Source: CBFHSD01 sp965658375
GTDB lineage: Bacteria; Bacteroidota; Bacteroidia; Flavobacteriales_G; Salibacteraceae
DNA: 24,594 bases
NCBI GenBank assembly: GCA_965658375.1
Contig: CBFHSD010000034.1
Span: 1-24,594, forward strand
Direction of reading: 5' to 3'
A program made the position numbers and the translations under genes. Under the pieces are notes generated by a model. That model did not search any database and was not told the DNA's origin. It was given only the letters and a program-made list of their open reading frames with translations. Below, piece by piece: positions 1-6,611 of this stretch. Positions within the stretch are counted from its first letter, which is position 1, and each line of letters begins with the position of its first letter.

Positions 1-313
1 CACCTAGATACAAGCAGCCAATTATGAAAAGAGGGAAAGACAGGAGAGCCGTTAAGCGAGCAGCCAGAAGGCTTTTTCCAAAAATAGAGGTGAAGAGATA
101 GCCCAGTGCAGAATGGAGAAAATGGTTGTTGGCATCTAACTCTGCTAAAGGAGGCAAGAAAGTACCTTGATTGATGTAGTAAAAAAAAGTGATGGATTCG
201 TCTTCTACCAAAGGCACATAAATGGCTCTTAGTATTAAATAGATGAATACAATGCTCGAAAACAATAAAAGAGGGACGAGCCCTCTTTTGTCTTTTATGT
301 TGTTGAAAAACAA
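1..313 (-). CDS. Membrane glycosyltransferase of the GT-C/PMT (GT39, ArnT-like) type, 3' end cut by window edge
   Basis: About 104 residues are visible and the gene runs off the left edge. The translation opens with a hydrophobic helix (LLLFSSIVFIYLILRA), then a loop with an acidic ED-E motif (LVEDESITFFYY), then DANNHFLHSAL and IFGKSLLAARL followed by a second hydrophobic stretch. That order is typical of the N-terminus of lipid-phosphate-sugar dependent GT-C enzymes, where the acidic pair in the first periplasmic loop is catalytic. The acceptor cannot be told. There is no in-frame ATG. A TTG at 313 lies one codon after the stop of the upstream CoA-transferase gene in the same frame; a second TTG at 265 would start just before the first helix and just after a terminator-like hairpin. 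The coding call is good, the start is uncertain. Confidence 0.75.
   Translation of the reverse strand, partial: MFFNNIKDKRGLVPLLLFSSIVFIYLILRAIYVPLVEDESITFFYYINQGTFLPPLAELDANNHFLHSALGYLFTSIFGKSLLAARLTALLSFPLFIIGCLYLG
259..289 (-). terminator. Perfect hairpin with T-rich tail downstream of scoA
   Basis: AAAAGAGGG (267-275) and CCCTCTTTT (281-289) form a perfect 9-bp stem with a 5-base loop. On the minus strand it is followed by ATTGTTTT. It begins 28 bases after the scoA stop, a normal place for an intrinsic terminator. It lies inside the longest possible reading frame of the next gene, so it may end the scoA operon, attenuate the glycosyltransferase, or be a coincidence of coding sequence. 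Confidence 0.55.
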
Positions 314-316
314 GAT

Positions 317-1018
317 TTAGCTTCTTTGTCTTACCGTTCTTTGCTCAATGCGTTTTTCAAAGCGTTCTCCTTGAAAAATGCGTTGAACAAAAATACCTGG
401 AGTGTGAATTTCATTCGGGTCTAACTCTCCTGCGGGCACCAATTCTTCAACTTCTGCTACAGTTATGGTTCCAGCCATAGCCATCATAGGGTTGAAGTTT
501 TTTGCTGTTGCTTTATAAATCAGGTTTCCTGCGGTGTCGCCTTTCCATGCTTTTACAAAAGCAAAATCTGCAGTAAGAGCAGATTCTAAGATGTGAGGTT
601 TCCCGTTGAATTCGCGTACTTCTTTTCCTTCACCCACTTCGGTTCCGTAACCAGCCGGTGTAAAAAATGCTGGGATTCCCGCTCCTCCTGCTCTGCAACG
701 CTCTGCTAAAGAACCTTGCGGAATCAGGTCTACCTCGAGTTCTCCACTAAGCATTTGGCGTTCAAATTCATCATTTTCACCCACGTAGCTCGAAATCATT
801 TTCTTGATTTGGCGTGATTGCAAGAGCAAGCCTAGACCAAAATCATCAACACCAGCATTGTTAGAGATGCAAGTAAGTTCGTTTACGCCCAAATTTCGCA
901 AAGCCTCAATGGCATTTTCTGGAATACCACAGAGTCCAAAACCACCTAGCATTAGAGTCATTCCGTTTTGAATGCCGTCTATCGCTTCTTGCGCATTGTT
1001 TACTACTTTATTGATCAT
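317..1018 (-). CDS. scoA: 3-oxoacid CoA-transferase subunit A (SCOT alpha subunit)
   Basis: A 233-residue protein of usual length for the A subunit of succinyl-CoA:3-ketoacid CoA transferase. It carries the CoA-transferase signature 1 near the N-terminus (MLGGFGLCGIPE, residues 23-34), SNNAGVDDFGLGLLL, and the GTEVGEGKE and ALTADFAFVKAWKGDTAGNL segments typical of the family. The enzyme moves CoA between succinate and acetoacetate or a related 3-oxoacid, in ketone-body or short-chain acid use. The catalytic glutamate sits in subunit B, which is usually the next gene but is absent here: upstream (20 bases) is pbp1A and downstream a glycosyltransferase. The subunit B gene is presumably elsewhere. 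Its position at the end of a cell-envelope operon looks like chance co-transcription. Confidence 0.92.
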   Translation of the reverse strand: MINKVVNNAQEAIDGIQNGMTLMLGGFGLCGIPENAIEALRNLGVNELTCISNNAGVDDFGLGLLLQSRQIKKMISSYVGENDEFERQMLSGELEVDLIPQGSLAERCRAGGAGIPAFFTPAGYGTEVGEGKEVREFNGKPHILESALTADFAFVKAWKGDTAGNLIYKATAKNFNPMMAMAGTITVAEVEELVPAGELDPNEIHTPGIFVQRIFQGERFEKRIEQRTVRQRS

Positions 1019-1038
1019 AGCTGTGTTGTTTTATCGTC

Positions 1039-3477
1039 TTAGAAATCGAAATTGGGTTCTTCGCTGTCAAAATTATCAAAGGAGTTGATAGCACTTTGAT
1101 CGCAATTGAGTTCGGCATCTAAGAAGTCAGGTTTTTTAAAGTCACCTTTCGAGATGGTCAATTCTTCGTCAGACCAAACATCTTTCATGTAATAACCCCA
1201 AATAGGAAGTGCTGTATTTGCTCCTTGCCCGTAATAGGTAGATCTAAAGCGCACACTTCTGTTTTCTGCACCTACCCAAACACCTGTAACAAGGTCTGGG
1301 GTAATGCCCATAAACCAACCATCGGAGTTGTTTTGTGTGGTTCCTGTTTTACCAGCAATAGGCCTATCCCAAGGGATGTTGCCATATGGGCGGTTGAGGT
1401 GCAGGCGAATAGCTGTTCCTCTTTTTCTTCCTGTACAATCTTTGGTTCCCATGGTTACACCTTTCATCAGCTCCAGCATCACATAGGCGTTTTCTTCGCT
1501 CATAGCTTCTCTAGAATCGGGTATAAACTGTTTGATGAGGTTGCCGTGCTTGTCTTCAATTCGTGTAATGAAGATGGGTTTCTGCCACACCCCTTGGTTC
1601 GCAAATGTGGCGTTGGCACCTACCATTTCATAAAGTGAGATGTCTGCTACACCCAATGCCAATGAAGGCACCGTGTCTAAACGAGAAGTAATACCCATTC
1701 TGCGTGCGTATTCAATGCTTGCTGCAGGGCCGTATTGTTTCATTACCCATGCAGTAATGGTGTTGAGTGAGTTCCCCAAACCATAACGGAGAGAAACCAT
1801 CTCGCCTGTGCAATTGGTATCTGAGTTTTTTGGAGCCCAGTCTTTGAGCAAACCGTACTCACCTTTGTTAAATCGGGTTTGAATGTTGGGAACCTGATAA
1901 CACGGAGAAATGCCATTTTCAATGGCCAAGGCATAAACAAAAGGTTTGAAGGTAGAACCCACTTGGCGTTTTCCTTGCCTTACATGATCGTAAGCAAAGT
2001 ACTTGTGGTCTATACCGCCAACCCAAGCACGTATTTCTCCTGTGTGTGGATCCATACTCATTAATCCTGCTTGCAAAACAGCCTTGTAATAGCGAATGCT
2101 GTCCATTGGGGTTAAGGTGGTGTCAATGTCTCCTTGCCAAGAGAAAATGGTCATTTCTGTTGGCTCGGCAAATGCCTTTTCAATGTCTTTTTCATCGCTG
2201 AAAGGGTGCATGTGTTCGCAGTCATCTGCGCTGCATTTCCAAACGGCTTCTCCATCTATTTCTTCTCTATTTACAAAATCACCTCTTCTGTGGCAATTGG
2301 GGCATTCTATCCCTGCCATGTAGGCATATCGGGCAGATTGCTTCATAGACCTTTTTAGAATGCGATTGATTTGATCTTCTTTTAAGTCATTGCTAAAAGG
2401 TGGGTTTCTCCACTTTTTGTTGTTGTTGTCAAAGTCGGCCTGTAATTCTTGTCCTAAGTGTGTGCTTACCGCTTTTTCTCCATAGCGCTGCATGCGTGAG
2501 TCAATGGTGGTGTAAATTTTTAGTCCGTCACGGTAAATGTCGTAGGGCGAATGTGCACTGTCTGGTTTGTGTAAGATGTAGTTGCCATCTTCATCTTTTT
2601 CACTGAACATTCTTTTCAATTCAGCACGAAGCATTTCTCTAAAATACGGTGCGCTACCTGTATTATGACTTACGCGTTGGTAGTCTAGATCCATGGGTAA
2701 AGCATCAAGAGAATCGTTTTGTTCTTTTGTTATTACACCGTTGCGGAGCATTTGTCCAAATACCGTATTTCTTCTGTTGAAAGCGCGAGTGGTGTCTTTA
2801 CGCATAGGGTTGTAGAGGGATGGGTTTTTAAGCATCCCAACCAATAAAGCGCCTTGGTGCATTTTTAAGTCAGAAACCTTTGTGTTGAAATACACTTGTG
2901 CAGCAGATTCAATTCCTCTTGCATTGTGAATGAAATCGAATTTATTCAGGTACATGGTAATGATTTCGTCTTTGGTATAGCTGCGTTCTAGCTGTACCGA
3001 AATCACCCATTCCATCAGTTTTTGCTTCAACCGTCCCATCACAGATCCGGCAGGTTCGTGGTATAACTGTTTGGCCAATTGTTGAGATAGAGTAGAGGCT
3101 CCACCGCGCGTTCCCAATGCCAAAACAGCTGTAACCAATCTTCTGATGTCAATACCAGAATGGTCATAAAAGCGCTCATCTTCTGTAGCAATTAATGCGG
3201 CTACAATTTCATCTGGAATTTGCTCTCTTATAACGTTGGTTCTGTTTTCTCGGAAGTATTTCCCTAGGAGTTGGCCATCGGAGGTGATGATTTCAGAAGC
3301 CAAATACGTTTTTGGGTTTTCCAGTTCTTCAAAGCTGGGGAGCTCCCACACCCAACCGTTGGCCAAGGCGTAAAAGAAGCCCGTACCAAGAGCTAAGCCA
3401 GCAAAAAAGAGCATCCATGCCCAACGAATAATTTCAGACCACCAGGGTCTATTTTTTGTTTTTTTATTCTGATCCAT
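1039..3477 (-). CDS. Bifunctional penicillin-binding protein 1A (GT51 glycosyltransferase plus transpeptidase) with a CxxC...C insertion
   Basis: An 812-residue class A PBP that polymerises lipid II and crosslinks peptidoglycan at the inner membrane. A short cytoplasmic end is followed by one helix (about 18-40). The GT51 domain shows EDERFYDHSG with catalytic E99, GGASTLSQQLAKQLY (125-139) and ERSYTKDEIITMYLN (164-178). The transpeptidase shows S508-x-x-K511 (GSTFKP), S570-L-N572 and K710-T-G. All active-site residues are present. Between the domains, residues 390-425 hold four cysteines (392, 395, 415, 420) in CxxC-x19-CxxxxC, resembling a zinc ribbon. The acidic C-terminal tail (NFDSEEPNFDF) is expected to be disordered. 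The start overlaps the end of gldH by 14 bases, so the two are likely translationally coupled. Confidence 0.95.
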   Translation of the reverse strand: MDQNKKTKNRPWWSEIIRWAWMLFFAGLALGTGFFYALANGWVWELPSFEELENPKTYLASEIITSDGQLLGKYFRENRTNVIREQIPDEIVAALIATEDERFYDHSGIDIRRLVTAVLALGTRGGASTLSQQLAKQLYHEPAGSVMGRLKQKLMEWVISVQLERSYTKDEIITMYLNKFDFIHNARGIESAAQVYFNTKVSDLKMHQGALLVGMLKNPSLYNPMRKDTTRAFNRRNTVFGQMLRNGVITKEQNDSLDALPMDLDYQRVSHNTGSAPYFREMLRAELKRMFSEKDEDGNYILHKPDSAHSPYDIYRDGLKIYTTIDSRMQRYGEKAVSTHLGQELQADFDNNNKKWRNPPFSNDLKEDQINRILKRSMKQSARYAYMAGIECPNCHRRGDFVNREEIDGEAVWKCSADDCEHMHPFSDEKDIEKAFAEPTEMTIFSWQGDIDTTLTPMDSIRYYKAVLQAGLMSMDPHTGEIRAWVGGIDHKYFAYDHVRQGKRQVGSTFKPFVYALAIENGISPCYQVPNIQTRFNKGEYGLLKDWAPKNSDTNCTGEMVSLRYGLGNSLNTITAWVMKQYGPAASIEYARRMGITSRLDTVPSLALGVADISLYEMVGANATFANQGVWQKPIFITRIEDKHGNLIKQFIPDSREAMSEENAYVMLELMKGVTMGTKDCTGRKRGTAIRLHLNRPYGNIPWDRPIAGKTGTTQNNSDGWFMGITPDLVTGVWVGAENRSVRFRSTYYGQGANTALPIWGYYMKDVWSDEELTISKGDFKKPDFLDAELNCDQSAINSFDNFDSEEPNFDF

Positions 3478-4033
3478 TGGTGTATTCTAAGCGCAAACCT
3501 ACATCATATATCGGGCTCAGGGCTTCTTGCCTCATGCCGTGTGTAAAAGTGATGTTGTGCATTCCTTTTTCTTTGAACTTGTAGCCACTTCTAAACACAA
3601 TTTTAGAATCTACCATGTCTCCAATGCCAGATCCTATCCATTGGCCGTTAGGGTAGGCCAATGGGCATTCAACCGTATCTGTAAAAGTNNNNNNNNNNNN
3701 NNNNNNNNNNNNNNNNNNNNNNNNNNNNNNNNNNNNNNNNNNNNNNNNNNNNNNNNNNNNNNNNNNNNNNNNNNNNNNNNNNNNNNNTTTGCCGCTGGGT
3801 GCGGTGTATGCTACAAAAATCCAGATGTTATTGTAAGAGTACTTGGTCTCATTTCTTAATGTAAACATGAGGTCAAAAGGCTGTTCGGTATCGCTTACAT
3901 CAAAATCAAAAGAAGCAGGATCTGAATACTCCCAAACACCTTTTTCGTAAGACTTATTGGCTTCGAAATAGCGGTTGTTTTCACACCCTACCAAAGTGAA
4001 TAATCCTAACAGAAAAAGGAAATGTTTAGTCAT
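3464..4033 (-). CDS. gldH: Gliding motility lipoprotein GldH (interrupted by an assembly gap)
   Basis: An N-terminal signal ends in a lipobox (FTLVGC, Cys17), so this is a lipoprotein. The body has family hallmarks of GldH: WEYSDPASFDF, FTLRNETKYSYNNIWIFV, DTVECPLAYPNGQWIGSGIGD, and HGMRQE near the end. GldH is one of the lipoproteins of the Bacteroidota gliding/type IX secretion set in Flavobacterium johnsoniae; its precise task is not settled. A longer frame reaches back to 4240, but the ATG at 4033 gives the signal peptide and an 8-base overlap with the upstream PSP1 gene, so I take that start. A run of 99 N (3689-3787) replaces part of the middle; it keeps the frame. Without it the protein would be 156 residues, close to what I remember for the family. 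Confidence 0.9.
   Translation of the reverse strand: MTKHFLFLLGLFTLVGCENNRYFEANKSYEKGVWEYSDPASFDFDVSDTEQPFDLMFTLRNETKYSYNNIWIFVAYTAPSGKXXXXXXXXXXXXXXXXXXXXXXXXXXXXXXXXXTFTDTVECPLAYPNGQWIGSGIGDMVDSKIVFRSGYKFKEKGMHNITFTHGMRQEALSPIYDVGLRLEYTNGSE
3689..3787. other. Assembly gap, 99 N
   Basis: Ninety-nine undetermined bases sit inside gldH. The codons on either side are complete and in frame: Lys (AAA) ends one flank and Thr (ACT) starts the other in the coding sense. The true gap length is unknown and may be zero (see findings). Confidence 0.99.
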
Positions 4034-5336
4034 TGCTCGGCTTCTTTTGTTCTCCTTCTTTTTTGTTTCTAGGAGGTCTCCTCCTCTTGTTGTTTCCTCC
4101 GCCTTTATTGGGCTTGGGCGAATCTCCCTTGTCTTGGGCCTTTGGTGCTCCACCTTTTCTTTTAGAGTTGCTGTTTCTTCCAGATCCAGAACGATTTCCT
4201 TTGCGTTTGTTTCTAGAGCGTTTTTTATTGTCTCTATCAAAACGGGTCAGGTCGTCTTGGCCAACAACATTTTCAAAATCATGTTTGATTTCTGCTTCTG
4301 CCTGAGCTTTTTCTTTGTATTCGCCTAATTCATCGGGGGTTTTTCCCTCTTTGTTGAGCGCAATAATTTCTTGAACACGTTCTTTGGTTAAACAGATGAA
4401 TTTAGAAGGGTCTTCTTCCAAATTGTACCACAGCAATCCTTTAAAAATATCAGATTTCATGTGGCGCGCTCTACCCGCGCGTGTTTTCAACGAGGTGTCT
4501 GGTCTAGGGAAATCTTTGAGCGCGTCCATGTAAGAATCGAGCTCAAAGTTGAGGCAACACTTCAGTTTTCCGCATTGACCTGCCAACTTCATGGGGTTAA
4601 TGGCTAACTGTTGGTAACGAGCTGCAGAGGTGCTTACCGATCTAAAATCTGTAAGCCAAGTAGAACAGCAAAGTTCTCTACCGCATGAGCCTATACCACC
4701 CAATCTACCGGCTTCTTGACGTGCTCCAATTTGGCGCATGTCAACACGCACCTTAAACTGCTCTGCCAGTAATTTTATGAGTTCTCTAAAATCTACACGA
4801 TCATCTGCGGTGTAGTAAAATGTAGCCTTTGATTGGTCTGCCTGGTATTCAACATCGCCAATTTTCATTTGAAGATTGAGTTTACTTGCTATTTTTCGAG
4901 CAGCCAACATAGTTTCTTCTTCTTTATCTCTGGCAGCTTGCCATTTTTCAACCGCTTCTTGATCGGGTTTTCTCAGAACCTTTCTTAAGTCTTTGCTGCG
5001 AGAATCGGCTTGTCTACGTTGCATTTGCAGGCGAACCAATTCGCCACTCAATGAAACTTTACCGATATCATATCCTGATTGTGCCTCTACTATTACGGCT
5101 TCTCCTTGATATACTTCTAGGTTGCTGGGCAGGTGATAAAACTCTTTTCTCGTGCTTTTGAAGCTCACTTCAACAACATCTATGGCTTTGGTGCCAGTGG
5201 GTAGTTGCATGCCCGCTAGCCAGTCAAAGACTTCTAGCTTGCCACATCCACCAGTTTCACAATATCCATTTTTGCCGCATCCGGCTACTTTCTCACCTGT
5301 TCCGCAACCTCCACTAGAACAATTTCCACATCCCAT
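4026..5336 (-). CDS. PSP1-domain protein (RicT/YaaT-like) with cysteine-rich N-terminus
   Basis: A 436-residue cytoplasmic protein of the PSP1 family. The first 31 residues hold six cysteines (3, 6, 11, 20, 26, 31) among glycines, then LEVFDWLAGMQLP leads into the PSP1 core. Two further cysteine clusters, GSCGRELCCSTW (217-228) and GQCGKLKCCLNFE (253-265), match the conserved cysteines of the family. In Bacillus subtilis the homologue RicT works with RicA and RicF, binds iron-sulfur clusters and influences RNase Y-dependent RNA processing; whether that carries over here is unknown. Residues 370-436 are a highly basic, Lys/Arg/Gly/Asn-rich tail likely to be disordered and able to touch nucleic acid. 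It is the first gene of an operon with gldH and pbp1A, with a promoter-like box at 5401-5434 and a 64-base leader. Confidence 0.9.
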   Translation of the reverse strand: MGCGNCSSGGCGTGEKVAGCGKNGYCETGGCGKLEVFDWLAGMQLPTGTKAIDVVEVSFKSTRKEFYHLPSNLEVYQGEAVIVEAQSGYDIGKVSLSGELVRLQMQRRQADSRSKDLRKVLRKPDQEAVEKWQAARDKEEETMLAARKIASKLNLQMKIGDVEYQADQSKATFYYTADDRVDFRELIKLLAEQFKVRVDMRQIGARQEAGRLGGIGSCGRELCCSTWLTDFRSVSTSAARYQQLAINPMKLAGQCGKLKCCLNFELDSYMDALKDFPRPDTSLKTRAGRARHMKSDIFKGLLWYNLEEDPSKFICLTKERVQEIIALNKEGKTPDELGEYKEKAQAEAEIKHDFENVVGQDDLTRFDRDNKKRSRNKRKGNRSGSGRNSNSKRKGGAPKAQDKGDSPKPNKGGGNNKRRRPPRNKKEGEQKKPSND

Positions 5337-5400
5337 ACTTCACTTTCTAATTTATCTCTGCTTGATTTGCATCAAGAGAGAGAGGTTTTTGCGTAAACGC

Positions 5401-5434
5401 CAAAATTAACGCTTTGGTGCGTACAATCTGCCAA
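5401..5434 (-). promoter_or_regulatory. Bacteroidota-type promoter for the PSP1-gldH-pbp1A operon
   Basis: The minus strand reads TAATTTTG at 5408-5401, an exact TAnnTTTG -7 box. TTG at 5434-5432 lies 23 bases upstream and can act as the -33 element. It lies in the 109-base gap after holB and leaves about 64 bases before the PSP1 start. Confidence 0.5.
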
Positions 5435-5445
5435 TTTAAAAAACC

Positions 5446-6570
5446 TTATGATTTGGGCTTCATTCTTACCAATTTCATGAGCTGAAGAGAGAGGTCTAGA
5501 AAAATGGCTTTTGGGTGTACATTGCGTTCTACATGGTAAATGGCTTCATCAAAAATACTGTTGAGCTCCAATGCATTTGCACTGTTGATGAAGGGTTTAA
5601 ACTTGGCCACAAAATCATGTTCGCTATTGGTAAGGTGTACCATTTCTGGAGTTCCGTAATTGCTCATGAGGCTCTCTCTGAAAATGTGTAGTGCGTACTT
5701 TAAAAAGTTCTGTTGACTTTCTCTTCCCAAGCGCGCAATGCCATCTACCCATTTCAGTAATTCGAAATATTTTTTGGTGTAGCATAAGCGCATCCAAAGC
5801 ATGAATTGTGTTTGGTTAAAATCTTCTTGCTTTTCTGCCTTCAAGAGGTGAAGTGCTTCATGGTAATTTCCTTCAGAAAGCTGTGCTAGGGTGGTGGCGT
5901 GCTCAATACTAATATGTTTTCGCTTGCTGAGTTCTTCGGCCAGTATTTTTCTATTTATTGGGTGAACCTGTATGATTTGCGAACGCGAAAGAATGGTGCT
6001 TAAGAGCTGATCTGTGCTTTCCGCTACCATGATAAATACCGTTTTTTCAGGTGGTTCTTCCAGTAGTTTGAGTAGTTTGTTTGCGGTAGATGCATTCATT
6101 TTATCCAGCATCCAGATCAACATAATTTTATAGCCGTTCTCGAAACTTTTTAAAGTGAGCGACTTTACAATCTCTGTGCTTTGGTGCACGTTGATAATTC
6201 CCATTTTTTTCTCAATGCCTAAATGCTGCATCCAATCGTAAGAACTTCCGTAAGGGTTGAGCTGCACAAATTTTCTCCAATCTTCTATAAAATTGGCAGA
6301 TAAAGGTTTTGAAGAAACTTTAGGTGTGGTGCTTACAGGGTAGGCAAAATGCACATCTGGGTGAACCAGCTTATCAAGCTTAAGGTGCGCATTTTCTGGG
6401 TTTTGATGCTCATGAGTGATGATGCCTCTTACATACGCCAATGCCAAAGGAAGCGTACCGTAGCCATGGTTCCCAACAAAGAGTTGGGCGTGTGCAATGC
6501 GATCGTTTTCGATGCGGTGCTGAAGCAATTTTTTAAGGGACTCTTGCCCGATGACATCATTCCAATGCAT
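5446..6570 (-). CDS. holB: DNA polymerase III subunit delta' (HolB-like clamp-loader AAA+ protein)
   Basis: A 374-residue protein beginning MHWNDVIGQESL, the standard opening of Bacteroidota delta' proteins. The P-loop position reads GNHGYGTL (33-40) and lacks the Lys needed for ATP binding, as expected for the non-hydrolysing delta' subunit. KLLKLLEEPPEKTVFIMVAE and LSTILSRSQIIQV correspond to the AAA+ sensor region, with SRSQ where active clamp-loader ATPases have SRCQ. Delta' opens and loads the sliding clamp with DnaX and delta. A longer frame begins at 6660 but would overlap the preceding gene; an exact TAnnTTTG box ends 5 bases before the chosen ATG. Symbol by family analogy. Confidence 0.88.
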   Translation of the reverse strand: MHWNDVIGQESLKKLLQHRIENDRIAHAQLFVGNHGYGTLPLALAYVRGIITHEHQNPENAHLKLDKLVHPDVHFAYPVSTTPKVSSKPLSANFIEDWRKFVQLNPYGSSYDWMQHLGIEKKMGIINVHQSTEIVKSLTLKSFENGYKIMLIWMLDKMNASTANKLLKLLEEPPEKTVFIMVAESTDQLLSTILSRSQIIQVHPINRKILAEELSKRKHISIEHATTLAQLSEGNYHEALHLLKAEKQEDFNQTQFMLWMRLCYTKKYFELLKWVDGIARLGRESQQNFLKYALHIFRESLMSNYGTPEMVHLTNSEHDFVAKFKPFINSANALELNSIFDEAIYHVERNVHPKAIFLDLSLQLMKLVRMKPKS

Positions 6571-6575
6571 GCGCC

Positions 6576-6583
6576 CAAATGTA
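6576..6583 (-). promoter_or_regulatory. TAnnTTTG box directly before holB
   Basis: The minus strand reads TACATTTG, an exact -7 consensus, ending 5 bases before the holB ATG. No clear -33 TTG is seen at the usual distance. It supports the start at 6570 and implies a very short or absent leader if used. Confidence 0.4.
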
Positions 6584-6611
6584 GTATAAGCGCTTGTAAT
6601 AAAGGCCTCTT

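Noticed and set aside
4034..4240. Extension of gldH into the PSP1 gene
   Set aside because: It is an antiframe reading of the basic tail of PSP1; the lipoprotein signal starts at 4033.
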